A stretch of DNA of 64,000 nt from Flavobacterium xinjiangense (GCF_900142885.1 NZ_FRCL01000012.1:50125-114124), one strand, 5' to 3'. Shown: positions 44,921 to 55,551, counted from the first letter of the stretch. A program made the numbers and translations. The notes: a model not told the origin generated them from the letters alone.

Positions 44921-46021
44921 ATGAAATATACAACACGACAAAAAGCAATTCTACTATTAAGTGACGGAACCATATTCCATGGGAAATCTATTGGAATCAG
45001 CGGAACCACTTTTGGAGAAGTTTGTTTTAACACAGGAATGACAGGTTACCAAGAAATATTCACTGATCCATCTTATTTCGGTCAATTAATGGTGGCTACT
45101 AATGCCCATATAGGGAATTATGGAGTAAATGAGCAAGAAGTTGAATCGGATAGCATTAAAATTGCTGGTTTGGTTTGTAAAAATTTTAGCTTTAATTATT
45201 CTCGTGAAGGAGCTTCAGGGAGTTTAGAAGACTATTTTGTAAAGCAAAACCTTATCTGTATATCTGACGTTGATACCCGTGCGCTAGTAAGTTACATACG
45301 CGATAACGGTGCTATGAATGCTGTAATTTGTACAGATGAAACACCAATTGAAGAATTGAAGGTTGCATTAGCAAAGGTTCCAGACATGAAAGGTTTGGAA
45401 TTAGCTTCTAAAGTATCTACTAAGGAGCCGTATTTTTATGGGGAAGAAAATGCAACCTACAAAATCTCAGCTCTTGACTTAGGAATTAAAACGAATATTC
45501 TTCGTAACCTTGCCAAAAGAGATTGTTATATCAAGGTTTTTCCTTTTGATTCAAGTTATCAAGACTTAGCTGCATTTAATCCACATGGATATTTTTTATC
45601 TAATGGTCCTGGTGATCCGGAGCCTCTTTCTGGAGCAATTCAGGTTGCTAAAGAAATTTTGGAGAATGATAAACCTTTATTTGGGATTTGTCTTGGGCAT
45701 CAAGTAATTGGATTAGCAAATGGCATTTCAACTTATAAGATGTTTAACGGACACAGAGGAATCAACCATCCTGTGAAAAATTTAATTACAGGAAAAGGTG
45801 AAGTTACTTCTCAAAATCATGGTTTTGCTGTAAACAAAGAAGAATTGGACAATCATCCAGACTTAGAGATTACACATCTTCATCTCAATGATGGAACTGT
45901 TGCTGGGATGCGCATGAAAAACAAAAATTGTTTTTCTGTTCAGTACCATCCAGAAGCAAGTCCTGGTCCTCATGATTCTTCTTACTTGTTTGACCAATTT
46001 ATTGAAAATATAAAAGGGTAA
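44921..46021 (+). CDS. carA: Carbamoyl-phosphate synthase small subunit
   Basis: CarA is the glutaminase subunit that feeds ammonia to CarB for carbamoyl phosphate, used in pyrimidine and arginine synthesis. The 366-residue protein has the CPSase N-terminal domain (LLSDGTIFHGKSIGISGTTFGEVCFNTGMTGYQE), then a class I amidotransferase domain with nucleophile Cys in FGICLGHQVIGLANG near residue 254 and the His/Glu pair in QYHPEASPGPHDS near 340. carB is not adjacent here: the next gene is on the opposite strand after a perfect terminator. Confidence 0.97.
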   Translation: MKYTTRQKAILLLSDGTIFHGKSIGISGTTFGEVCFNTGMTGYQEIFTDPSYFGQLMVATNAHIGNYGVNEQEVESDSIKIAGLVCKNFSFNYSREGASGSLEDYFVKQNLICISDVDTRALVSYIRDNGAMNAVICTDETPIEELKVALAKVPDMKGLELASKVSTKEPYFYGEENATYKISALDLGIKTNILRNLAKRDCYIKVFPFDSSYQDLAAFNPHGYFLSNGPGDPEPLSGAIQVAKEILENDKPLFGICLGHQVIGLANGISTYKMFNGHRGINHPVKNLITGKGEVTSQNHGFAVNKEELDNHPDLEITHLHLNDGTVAGMRMKNKNCFSVQYHPEASPGPHDSSYLFDQFIENIKG

Positions 46022-46068
46022 GATTTTATTAAGTTTATTTTAGATAAACATATAAAGTTTAAATATTT

Positions 46069-46107
46069 AGGGTTTGACTTTTTAATTAAAGTCAAACCCT
46101 TTTTTTA
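46069..46107. terminator. Strong bidirectional terminator after carA
   Basis: AGGGTTTGACTTT (46069-46081) pairs perfectly with AAAGTCAAACCCT (46088-46100), then seven T. It separates carA (+) from the convergent esterase gene (-). Confidence 0.9.
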
Positions 46108-46122
46108 TAAAGCAATATAAAG

Positions 46123-47460
46123 TTACATCCCAAAAGGGTAGGTTTCTGGAATTTGGTTTCCTTCTGGCTGAATATGAATCGGATGTAAAGCCTTTGTTTC
46201 ATCAATAAAAATAAAAGCGTCATATCTTTTTGGCATAATTGTAGGGACATAGTTTCCAAACCTCTCATGTTCTGGATTATAAACAACACCTATTGCCCGA
46301 TGCCCAATATAGGACGAAATGCATTTCTCTTCTTTCAATTTGTTCATCAATAATAATTTATTTTGTCCCTTGCTTGCAAGATGAAAAGTATGTTCCCAAC
46401 TTCCTTCAACTGCTTCGGGAACTTTTATTTTTCGCATAGAATCGCCCCATTCTCTACCAGCAACTACACTGCCTTTGTGCGATCCAAATCCTACTGCAAG
46501 AACTCCGTCAGTTGAATGTTGCTCTCTTAATAGTTGTCCTACATTTACCATTCCTTCGGATGCCATATATGTAGCGCGCGCATCGCCGATATGTGTGTTA
46601 TGTTCCCAAACAATTATTTTTGCTTCCTTTCCATGAAATTTCATGAGCCGTTCTATAGTGGAAACCATATGCTCATCGCGAATATTCCAAGAAGCTGAAC
46701 CTCGTTTTATCATGGCGCGGTAATATTTTTCAGCATTTCTGGCTATGAATGCATTTTGTTCTGTGCTCAAGACATTCTCTGCATCATGATTATAGTTGGG
46801 AGCATTTTTTACTATTTCGGTAAGCATATGCAGGATTTCTTTTTCACATAATTCCGGAACATATGAAGAGGCTCGGGCATAGGTTTGCCCTTCGTCCTTG
46901 CCGTAGGGTTCAAAACATTTCATAGCATTTTTTGCAATTACCAGTGCTTTTGGATCATTTTTTTCTAAATATTGAATGATCGAATTCATGGACTCTCTGA
47001 AGCTATATACATCCAGCCCGTAAAATCCGATTCTTTTGTCAGCAGGAAGATCTATGTTATAACTCTTTAGCCAATCTATAAATGCTGCTACTTCCCAATT
47101 TGCCCACATCCATGTTGGCCATCTTTTAAATTCATTAAGTACATTGTAGATATCCGTTCCTGAATTTAGATATCCTTTAGCAAAACGATTTAAACGATAG
47201 CAGTCAGGCCAATCACCTTCAACTCCTACAAAAGAAAATCCTTTTTCCTTAATTAGCCTTTGTGTGATTTTTGCTCTCCATGTATAGTACTCGTGCGTGC
47301 CATGTGAGGCCTCTCCTAAAAGTACATATTTGGCCTCTCCAATGTAATCCATCAGAGGATCTAGGTCTGCTAGATTTTCTAATGGAGTAGCTGTTTTCTT
47401 TAATAATTCTATAATTTCACTAGAATTGGTTAAATTGTTAAGGTCTGCAAAAGTTCTCAT
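46123..47460 (-). CDS. Erythromycin esterase-like family protein
   Basis: A 445-residue member of the erythromycin esterase (EreA/EreB)-like superfamily. The catalytic region GEASHGTHEYYTWRAKITQRLI near residues 50-71 carries the conserved Glu and His, followed by GVEGDWPDCYRLNRF and later VWEHNTHIGDARATYM near 285 and VGFGSHKGSVVAG near 321. Known Ere enzymes open the macrolide lactone, but many chromosomal homologues have other or unknown substrates, so resistance is not implied. The ATG at 47460 is used; a GTG one codon earlier is possible. It is divergent from eno across a 398-base region. Confidence 0.87.
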   Translation of the reverse strand: MRTFADLNNLTNSSEIIELLKKTATPLENLADLDPLMDYIGEAKYVLLGEASHGTHEYYTWRAKITQRLIKEKGFSFVGVEGDWPDCYRLNRFAKGYLNSGTDIYNVLNEFKRWPTWMWANWEVAAFIDWLKSYNIDLPADKRIGFYGLDVYSFRESMNSIIQYLEKNDPKALVIAKNAMKCFEPYGKDEGQTYARASSYVPELCEKEILHMLTEIVKNAPNYNHDAENVLSTEQNAFIARNAEKYYRAMIKRGSASWNIRDEHMVSTIERLMKFHGKEAKIIVWEHNTHIGDARATYMASEGMVNVGQLLREQHSTDGVLAVGFGSHKGSVVAGREWGDSMRKIKVPEAVEGSWEHTFHLASKGQNKLLLMNKLKEEKCISSYIGHRAIGVVYNPEHERFGNYVPTIMPKRYDAFIFIDETKALHPIHIQPEGNQIPETYPFGM

Positions 47461-49151
<1,691 letters not shown>

Positions 49152-49170
49152 TTTAAAATATTTTTCAAGA

Positions 49171-49205
49171 AAAAGCCATTCAAGTAAATTGAATGGCTTT
49201 TTTAA
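49171..49205 (+). terminator. Terminator of eno
   Basis: AAAAGCCATTCAA (49171-49183) pairs perfectly with TTGAATGGCTTTT (49189-49201), followed by further T. Confidence 0.9.
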
Positions 49206-49256
49206 TATTTAACATATTCATTGTATTATTCTCTTTTTAATTAGTCTTAAATTCCC

Positions 49257-49264
49257 TAGATTTG
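49257..49264 (+). promoter_or_regulatory. Bacteroidetes -7 box for gltA
   Basis: TAGATTTG matches TAnnTTTG, 37 bases before the gltA ATG; the -33 side is not clear. Confidence 0.5.
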
Positions 49265-49301
49265 GTAAATTATTATTTAAAAAGTTTATTTCAATTATAT
49301 T

Positions 49302-50585
49302 ATGTCGAAAACAGCAATATTAGAGATCGATAGTGAGAAATTTGAACTGCCTATTATCAAAGGAAGTGAGAATGAAGTTGCTATTGATATTAGTAAATTA
49401 CGTGATTTATCAGGAGTAATAACTCTTGATCCGGGTTATAAAAATTCAGGTTCATGCACCAGCGAAATCACTTTCCTAGATGGTGAACTTGGAATCCTTC
49501 GTTACAGAGGGTATTCAATTGAAGATTTAGCCGGAAAAGGGCACTTTCTTGAAGTATCCTATTTAGTTATTTTTGGAGAATTGCCAACTGCAGCGCAATT
49601 GGAGCATTTTGAAACAAATATTAGAAAATACACTTTGGTTAACGAGGAAATGAAGAACATCATTGATGGTTTTCCTAAAACGGCGCATCCTATGGGTGTT
49701 TTAGCTGCTTTGACAAGTGCATTGACAGCATTTAACCCAAAGTCGGTAAATGTTGAAAATGAAAAAGAAATGTACGAAGCGGTTTGTAAGACTATGGGTA
49801 AATTCCTAGTGATTGCTACTTGGACATATAGAAAAACGATGGGTTATCCTTTGAATTATTATGATAATACTAAAGGGTATGTTGAGAATTTTATGCGTTT
49901 AATGTTTGAATTGCCAACTGAACCTTATAAAGCAAATCAAGTTGTAATTGACGCTTTGGATAAATTATTCATTCTTCATGCTGATCACGAGCAAAACTGT
50001 TCTACTTCGACAGTTAGAATGGTAGGTTCTTCTCATGCAGGTTTATTCGCTTCAATTTCTGCGGGAGTTTCTGCCCTTTGGGGACCTTTACATGGAGGAG
50101 CAAATCAAGCAGTACTTGAAATGTTAGAAGAAATTCACAGAACAGGTGGAGATGCTGATAAATATTTAGATAAAGCTAAAGATAAAAATGATCCTTTCCG
50201 ATTAATGGGTTTTGGTCATAGAGTTTATAAAAATTTCGATCCAAGAGCAAAAATCATTAAAAAGGCAGCAGACGAAGTTTTAGCTACTTTAGGTGTTGAT
50301 GATCCAATTCTTGCTATTGCAAAAAAATTAGAGGAGTCAGCACTTGTTGATGAGTATTTTGTTTCAAGAAAATTATATCCAAACGTAGATTTTTATTCGG
50401 GAATTATATACAGAGCATTAGGTATTCCTACTGACATGTTTACCGTAATGTTTGCAATAGGTCGTTTGCCTGGTTGGATCGCACAATGGAAAGAAATGCG
50501 TGAAAACAAAGAGCCTATTGGAAGACCAAGACAGATTTACACAGGTCATCCTTTGAGAGATTTCAAAACATCTGATAAAAGATAA
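49302..50585 (+). CDS. gltA: Citrate synthase
   Basis: Citrate synthase condenses acetyl-CoA with oxaloacetate. The 427-residue protein is of the longer hexameric type II size. Visible are LDPGYKNSGSCTSEITFLDGE near residue 41, the first catalytic His in HADHEQNCSTSTVRMVGSSHAG near 226-247, GPLHGGANQAVLEML near 263, and the second His/Asp region MGFGHRVYKNFDPRA near 303-317. It stands alone between two terminators. Confidence 0.97.
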   Translation: MSKTAILEIDSEKFELPIIKGSENEVAIDISKLRDLSGVITLDPGYKNSGSCTSEITFLDGELGILRYRGYSIEDLAGKGHFLEVSYLVIFGELPTAAQLEHFETNIRKYTLVNEEMKNIIDGFPKTAHPMGVLAALTSALTAFNPKSVNVENEKEMYEAVCKTMGKFLVIATWTYRKTMGYPLNYYDNTKGYVENFMRLMFELPTEPYKANQVVIDALDKLFILHADHEQNCSTSTVRMVGSSHAGLFASISAGVSALWGPLHGGANQAVLEMLEEIHRTGGDADKYLDKAKDKNDPFRLMGFGHRVYKNFDPRAKIIKKAADEVLATLGVDDPILAIAKKLEESALVDEYFVSRKLYPNVDFYSGIIYRALGIPTDMFTVMFAIGRLPGWIAQWKEMRENKEPIGRPRQIYTGHPLRDFKTSDKR

Positions 50586-50594
50586 ATTCAATTT

Positions 50595-50627
50595 AAAAAG
50601 CTTCACTAATTTGTGAAGCTTTTTTTA
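50595..50627 (+). terminator. Terminator of gltA
   Basis: AAAAAGCTTCAC (50595-50606) pairs perfectly with GTGAAGCTTTTT (50613-50624), then T. Its T-run merges with the -7 box of the next gene. Confidence 0.9.
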
Positions 50628-50633
50628 TATTTG
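50626..50633 (+). promoter_or_regulatory. -7 box overlapping the gltA terminator tail
   Basis: TATATTTG (50626-50633) begins in the T-tract of the gltA terminator and ends 15 bases before the ATG of the arginine-deiminase-like gene. Confidence 0.55.
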
Positions 50634-50648
50634 TCAAAATGAAAAAAA

Positions 50649-51563
50649 ATGCTTGAGTTAAATATAAAGAATGAAACTTCAAGACTACGGGCTGTAGTTC
50701 TGGGGACTGCATTACATAATGGCCCAACACCTAAAGCAGTGGAGGCTTATGATCCAAAATCATTAGAGCATATTTTGGCGGGAACTTATCCGCTTGAAGA
50801 AGATATGATTAATGAAATGGAAGCGTTTAATAAAGTGCTTAAGAAATACAATGTAACTGTCTTTCGACCAGAAATGATTGAGAATTATAATCAAATATTC
50901 ACTAGAGATATTGGATTTGTTATTGATGATATTTTTATAAAATCAAATATTTTACCAGAAAGAGAACGAGAATTAGATGCTATCCAATACATAATTGACC
51001 AGATTGATCCTAAAAAAGTCGTTCGTCCACCTGAGGAGGTCCATATAGAAGGCGGAGATGTGATTTTGTGGAATAATCATATCTTTATCGGAACCTATAA
51101 AGGAAGTGACTATAAAGATTATATTACGGCAAGAACTAATATTCAAGGAGTACAGTTTATTAAAGATTTATTTCCAAATAAAATTGTCAAAGAATTTGAT
51201 CTAGTGAAATCCAAAATGGAAGCTAGGGATAATGCCTTGCATCTTGATTGTTGTTTTCAACCTGTTGGGAAGGATAAAGGAATTATTTACAAAAGTGGAT
51301 TTCGTGAAGAAGCGGATTACTTATTCCTTGTTAACCTTTTTGGAAAAGAGAATCTCTTTCACATCACTCGTGACGAAATGTATGACATGAATTCGAATAT
51401 CTTTTCTATTGATACTGATGTAGTGGTTTCAGAAAAAAACTTTACCAGATTAAACAATTGGTTGCGTGGCAATGGTTTTGTAGTTGAAGAAATTCCATAT
51501 GCTGAAATTGCAAAGCAAGAAGGATTATTGCGCTGTTCTACTTTGCCTTTAATTAGAGATTAA
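50649..51563 (+). CDS. Pentein-family guanidino hydrolase (arginine deiminase/DDAH-like)
   Basis: A 304-residue protein of the amidinotransferase/dimethylargininase superfamily. The pentein active-site pattern is complete: FTRDIGFVIDD near residues 88-98, HIEGGDVILW near 133-142, the catalytic His in NALHLDCCFQPV near 195-206, and the nucleophilic Cys in LLRCSTLPLIRD at the C-terminus. Members hydrolyse arginine, methylarginines or transfer amidino groups. The next gene encodes another pentein hydrolase 27 bases on, so the two may act on successive compounds in arginine/citrulline use (inference). The ATG at 50649 is chosen; an ATG at 50639 opens only five codons. Confidence 0.85.
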   Translation: MLELNIKNETSRLRAVVLGTALHNGPTPKAVEAYDPKSLEHILAGTYPLEEDMINEMEAFNKVLKKYNVTVFRPEMIENYNQIFTRDIGFVIDDIFIKSNILPERERELDAIQYIIDQIDPKKVVRPPEEVHIEGGDVILWNNHIFIGTYKGSDYKDYITARTNIQGVQFIKDLFPNKIVKEFDLVKSKMEARDNALHLDCCFQPVGKDKGIIYKSGFREEADYLFLVNLFGKENLFHITRDEMYDMNSNIFSIDTDVVVSEKNFTRLNNWLRGNGFVVEEIPYAEIAKQEGLLRCSTLPLIRD

Positions 51564-51590
51564 TTTCATCTGAATAAAAATATAAAAATC

Positions 51591-52526
51591 ATGAAACAAA
51601 CAACAAATTCCATATTGATGATTCGCCCGGTAGCGTTTCGAATGAACGAGCAAACGGCTGTAAATAACTATTACCAAAAAGTTTTAGACGGACTTTTACC
51701 GGCAACAGTCAACGCAAAAGCACAACAAGAATTTGATGCTTTTGTTGAAAAACTAAGAGCTGTAGGTGTTGATGTAACAGTTGTTGATGATACTTTAAAT
51801 CCAGATACGCCAGATAGTATTTTTCCAAACAATTGGATTTCTTTTCACGAGAATGGTGACGTAGCATTATATCCAATGTTTGCCGAAAATCGTCGCGAGG
51901 AAAGACGGGAGGAGATTTTGGATATGCTGGAGGACAAAGGTTTTGTAATTAATAATATTGTCGATTACACTTCGGCGGAGGAAGACGGTTTTTTCTTGGA
52001 AGGAACTGGAAGCTTGCTTCTGGACAGAGCTAACAGTAAAGCCTATTGTGCTTTGTCACCTCGAGCAGATGAAGAATTATTCATAGAATTCTGTGAAGAT
52101 TTTGATTATGCACCAGTAATTTTTGAAGCATATCAAACTGTTGATGGAGAGCGAAAATTAATTTATCATACAAATGTGATGATGTGTTTGGGTGAAACCT
52201 TTGCCGTGATATGCTCCGATTGTATTGATGACAAAAAAGAGCGCAAAATGGTTTTGGATAATCTGAAAGAAAATGGGAAAGAGATCGTCCTGATTACCGA
52301 AGCGCAAGTGAATAACTTCGCAGGGAATATGCTTGAAGTTCGTGGCGCAAATGACAAAAGGTATTTGGTTATGAGTACATCGGCATATCAAAGTTTAACG
52401 CCAAAACAAATTGCGCAGTTAGAAAAACATGCTGAAATATTGAGTTCAAGTTTAGATACTATCGAGGCTTGCGGTGGAGGAAGTGCCAGATGCATGATGG
52501 CAGAAATTTTCTTGCCTAAAAATTAA
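51591..52526 (+). CDS. CtlX-like citrulline/arginine pentein hydrolase
   Basis: A 311-residue pentein-fold protein resembling CtlX-type hydrolases. Motifs: ILMIRPVAFRMN near residues 8-19, DSIFPNNWISFHENG near 76-90 with the substrate-binding acidic and Asn residues, FLEGTGSLLLDR near 129-140, the His region YHTNVMMCLGETFAVIC near 184-200, and the Cys region GGGSARCMMAEIF near the C-terminus. CtlX has been linked to citrulline use in other bacteria. The upstream pentein gene is 27 bases away on the same strand. Substrate assignment is inference. Confidence 0.83.
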   Translation: MKQTTNSILMIRPVAFRMNEQTAVNNYYQKVLDGLLPATVNAKAQQEFDAFVEKLRAVGVDVTVVDDTLNPDTPDSIFPNNWISFHENGDVALYPMFAENRREERREEILDMLEDKGFVINNIVDYTSAEEDGFFLEGTGSLLLDRANSKAYCALSPRADEELFIEFCEDFDYAPVIFEAYQTVDGERKLIYHTNVMMCLGETFAVICSDCIDDKKERKMVLDNLKENGKEIVLITEAQVNNFAGNMLEVRGANDKRYLVMSTSAYQSLTPKQIAQLEKHAEILSSSLDTIEACGGGSARCMMAEIFLPKN

Positions 52527-52534
52527 TTGATGTC

Positions 52535-52580
52535 TTTTTTATAATCTGGCACTGCTCACAGCCTTGTCAGATTATAAAAA
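52535..52580. terminator. Bidirectional terminator between convergent genes
   Basis: TTTTTTATAATCTGGCA (52535-52551) pairs with TGTCAGATTATAAAAA (52565-52580) with one G-U, loop 13 bases. A/T runs on both sides serve the ctlX-like gene (+) and marC (-). Confidence 0.8.
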
Positions 52581-52588
52581 TTATTTAT

Positions 52589-53218
52589 CTATGTTAGATT
52601 TCCTTTAATTATATTGATAATTGCACTGACTATATATTGAATTCCAATGGCAATTACAATAAATCCAATGATTCTTGAAATAGCAACAATTCCGGATGCT
52701 CCAAGTATTTTTGCTAAATAGTGTGCGCTTCTAAGAATGACAAAAATCGCAACAGCAATGGCAAGAATAGCAAGTGAAGAGATAATAATGTCACTTGTTG
52801 AATTGTGTTCCTGATAAAATGCAATAAGTAAAGAAATAGATCCAGGACCCGCAAGCATTGGTATGGCGAGTGGAGTCAATGCAATATCATTTCTTTTTTG
52901 AGCATCGGTTTCTATTTTTTTGTTAATCCCTCTTTTTTTATTGAATTTGCCTGAAAGCAATGAAAATCCCGAACTTACAATAATTATTCCTCCGGCAATT
53001 CGGAGCGCATCAATACTGATTCCAAAAAAAATCAAAACATATTGACCTATAAAAAAAGAGATTATTAGAATGGCAAATACATTTATCGCCGTCCATAACG
53101 AAATTCTAGAACGTTCTTGTTTAGTGTCGTCTTGAGTGAGTCCAACAAATATTGGAACGGTGCCAATAGGGTTTAAAACTGAAAAAAGAGCCACGAAAAG
53201 ATAAATGAAAAGGTCCAT
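52589..53218 (-). CDS. MarC family (UPF0056) integral membrane protein
   Basis: A 209-residue protein with about six membrane segments. It has the MarC N-terminal pattern LFIYLFVALFSVLNPIGTVPIFVGLT near residues 3-28 and the central loop DIALTPLAIPMLAGPGSISLLIAF near 110-133. Despite the name, MarC proteins are not needed for multiple antibiotic resistance in E. coli, and their role is unknown. It is convergent with the ctlX-like gene and divergent from the CoA-binding protein gene. Confidence 0.92.
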   Translation of the reverse strand: MDLFIYLFVALFSVLNPIGTVPIFVGLTQDDTKQERSRISLWTAINVFAILIISFFIGQYVLIFFGISIDALRIAGGIIIVSSGFSLLSGKFNKKRGINKKIETDAQKRNDIALTPLAIPMLAGPGSISLLIAFYQEHNSTSDIIISSLAILAIAVAIFVILRSAHYLAKILGASGIVAISRIIGFIVIAIGIQYIVSAIINIIKGNLT

Positions 53219-53319
53219 ATTATTAATATTAAGACCGCAAAAATACTCTTTTTTTAAATTTCTTCTTCGTTTTAATGTTACGTTATTGTTTTTATAAGTG
53301 TCGCAACAAAACCTGAAAA

Positions 53320-53353
53320 TTGCTGAACGCTTAAACCTTTTTGATTACTTTTG
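53320..53353 (+). promoter_or_regulatory. Bacteroidetes promoter for the CoA-binding protein gene
   Basis: TTG (53320-53322) and TACTTTTG (53346-53353), spacer 23 bases, 19 bases before the ATG. Confidence 0.6.
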
Positions 53354-53372
53354 CACAATATAATTATATAAA

Positions 53373-53741
53373 ATGATAAAAAATAAAAAAACGTTGGTTC
53401 TTGGAGCTTCTACAAAACCGGCTAGGTATGCTTTTATGGCAATTGAAAAATTGGTTGAAAAAGGTCATTCCGTTCTTGCAATAGGTCAAAATGCAGGTGA
53501 AGTGGCAGGAATAAAAATCCAGACTAAAGCGATTCCATTAAAAAATATTGATACAGTTACTTTATATTTAAATCCTGCGCGTCAGCGTGATTATTATAAT
53601 TATATAGTCGAGGCACAGCCAAAACGTGTAATCTTTAATCCAGGGACTGAGAATCCGGAGTTTTATCAGTTGTTAAAATTAAATGACATAAAAGTTGAAA
53701 TAGCCTGTACATTGGTTTTGTTATCCACAAATCAGTATTAG
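53373..53741 (+). CDS. CoA-binding domain protein (CoA_binding_2)
   Basis: A 122-residue Rossmann-like protein of the small stand-alone CoA-binding group. The dinucleotide loop TLVLGASTKPARYAFMAIEKLVEKGH lies near residues 7-32, TVTLYLNPARQRDYYNYI near 61-78 and VIFNPGTENPEFY near 85-97. Homologous domains occur in succinyl-CoA synthetase alpha. The ligand and role of the single-domain proteins are unclear. Copy 4 of the dispersed hairpin element follows ten bases after the stop. Confidence 0.88.
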   Translation: MIKNKKTLVLGASTKPARYAFMAIEKLVEKGHSVLAIGQNAGEVAGIKIQTKAIPLKNIDTVTLYLNPARQRDYYNYIVEAQPKRVIFNPGTENPEFYQLLKLNDIKVEIACTLVLLSTNQY

Positions 53742-53751
53742 TTTTTTTAGA

Positions 53752-53889
53752 AGCTATTCCTGCTATCCATTTCAATCTTTGAACAAAACAGTATTTTTTC
53801 TTATAAAACAAGAGCTTCCGTCGGTCGCTCTTTTTTTATAAGAAAAAATTACCGTTTTTTATCAAAGGATTTCCATTTCTATCAGGGCT
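53752..53889 (+). repeat. Dispersed hairpin element, copy 4 (long subtype)
   Basis: AGC-TATT-CCTG (53752-53762) can pair with CAGGGCT (53883-53889). The inner hairpin is CTTATAAAACAAGAGC with GCTCTTTTTTTATAAG (about 53810-53842), capped by TTCCGTCGGTC. The layout equals copy 1 at 8139 although stem sequences differ. It lies between two convergent genes and may also act as a terminator. Confidence 0.7.
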
Positions 53890-53922
53890 AGGGAAACAAG
53901 AACTTTGAGATTTAAAAATAAT

Positions 53923-55431
53923 TTAAAACCTAGTTTCTTGTACCGCGGGTTTACTAATCAATAACAATCCAATAAAAGTGATTAGCCCGTTTACAATAAT
54001 TAGTTCGTTATCGAAAACATATCCAAAAAATAACACTTTTGAATTTTCGCTAATAAAGAAAGTCAGTGCTGGTGATAATAGACATATGAATGGCACCAGT
54101 TTGTCTTTGACGGTTTTAGTTTTTACAAATAATCCAAAACAATATAATCCCAAAAGCGGACCATACGTGTAAGAAGCAACTCTGAAAATCATTCCTACTA
54201 CAGAACTGTCATTAATAGAATTGAAAAATACAATAACAATAAACATTAGAAACGAAAAACCGATGTGAACAAAATGTCTGGTTCGCACGATATTTGGTTT
54301 GTTTAGATTTTCGATTTTATCCATGCCAAGAAAATCGACGCAAAACGAAGTGGTAAGTGCTGTCAATGCGGAATCAGTTGTAGCAAATGTTGCTGCTGTT
54401 AAACCTAACAAGAAAACTATTGAAGGAATCAAAGTCAAATGATGAAATGCAATTTCTGGAAAAAGTAAATCCGTTCTTGGTTTTCCAGTTATTAAATCGG
54501 TCGGGACTTCAATTCCGTTTTTATTGGCATAAATATAAAGTAATGCTCCTACACTTAGAAAAAAGATATTGATAAGAACAAATATTGCGGTAAAAGTGAA
54601 CATGTTTTTTTGGGCTTCGCCAATATTTTTGCAACTCAAATTTTTCTGCATTAAATCCTGATCCAGCCCAACCATTGCAATAGTTACAAACATTCCGCCC
54701 AAAATTTGTTTCACAAAATGAAACTTGCTTGAGACAAAATCTTCAAAAAAGAATGTTTTAGAATAATTGCTGTTTTTCACTTCCTCAAAAGCTTCAAAAA
54801 TATTCAGGTTCAAGCTTCTGCAAATAAAGAAAATAGTCAAGAAAACCGAAGTGACTAAGAAGAATGTTTGTAAAGTATCCGTAATGATTATCGTTTTTAA
54901 GCCACCGCGATAGGTGTAAGCAAATATCAAGGCGAGCGAAATTAATACCGTAACGGCAAACGGGATTCCGTAATAATCAAAAACATAACGTTGTAAAACA
55001 ATAACTACCAGATACAATCTAAACGAAGAACCAATTGTTCGGCTAATTAAAAAAATCGTGGCGGCGGTTTTATAAGAATAAGTTCCTAATCGACGTTCTA
55101 TATAACCATAAATGGAAGTCAAATTCATTCGGTAGTATAAAGGAAGCAAAACTTTGGCAATAATTATAAATCCAATTGCGTTACCTAATACGAACTGAAA
55201 ATACTTGAATTGTTCACCGTTTGGAGAACCCACTTCGCCAGGAACAGAAATAAAGGTCACGCCGGAAAGTGCGGTTCCTATCATTCCAAAGGCGACCAAA
55301 TACCATTTTGAATTTTTATTGGCTTTAAAAAAAGCATCATTTCCGCTGTCTTTTTTACTTACAGCATGTGAGATGTAGAATAGGATTCCAAAATAAATGG
55401 ATACTAGTAAAAGTATGGTGCTTGGGGTCAT
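53923..55431 (-). CDS. Sodium:solute symporter family protein
   Basis: A 502-residue polytopic membrane protein of the SSS (SLC5-like) family with about 13 hydrophobic segments. Family features are FGMIGTALSGVTFISVPGEVG near residues 48-68 (sodium-site helix), TYRGGLKTIIITDTLQTFFLV near 171-191, and GLTAATFATTDSALTALTTSFCVDFLG near 342-368. It couples sodium influx to uptake of an unidentified solute. It is convergent with the CoA-binding gene and divergent from recR. Confidence 0.92.
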   Translation of the reverse strand: MTPSTILLLVSIYFGILFYISHAVSKKDSGNDAFFKANKNSKWYLVAFGMIGTALSGVTFISVPGEVGSPNGEQFKYFQFVLGNAIGFIIIAKVLLPLYYRMNLTSIYGYIERRLGTYSYKTAATIFLISRTIGSSFRLYLVVIVLQRYVFDYYGIPFAVTVLISLALIFAYTYRGGLKTIIITDTLQTFFLVTSVFLTIFFICRSLNLNIFEAFEEVKNSNYSKTFFFEDFVSSKFHFVKQILGGMFVTIAMVGLDQDLMQKNLSCKNIGEAQKNMFTFTAIFVLINIFFLSVGALLYIYANKNGIEVPTDLITGKPRTDLLFPEIAFHHLTLIPSIVFLLGLTAATFATTDSALTALTTSFCVDFLGMDKIENLNKPNIVRTRHFVHIGFSFLMFIVIVFFNSINDSSVVGMIFRVASYTYGPLLGLYCFGLFVKTKTVKDKLVPFICLLSPALTFFISENSKVLFFGYVFDNELIIVNGLITFIGLLLISKPAVQETRF

Positions 55432-55538
55432 TTTTTGAATTTAAAGTGACCAAAATACGATTTTTTGTCTAACGGATTAACGGATTAACCGTTTTATTCT
55501 TTTAACCATTCAACCGAGAAACAGATTGAACAAATTAC

Positions 55539-55546
55539 TACATTTG
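55539..55546 (+). promoter_or_regulatory. -7 box immediately upstream of recR
   Basis: TACATTTG (then C) ends five bases before the recR ATG, implying a message that starts at or very near the start codon. The -33 side is weak. Confidence 0.6.
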
Positions 55547-55551
55547 CATCT

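Noticed and set aside
46123..47460. Macrolide resistance gene
   Set aside because: The protein is only a superfamily member; many chromosomal homologues are not resistance enzymes, and no mobile context is seen.
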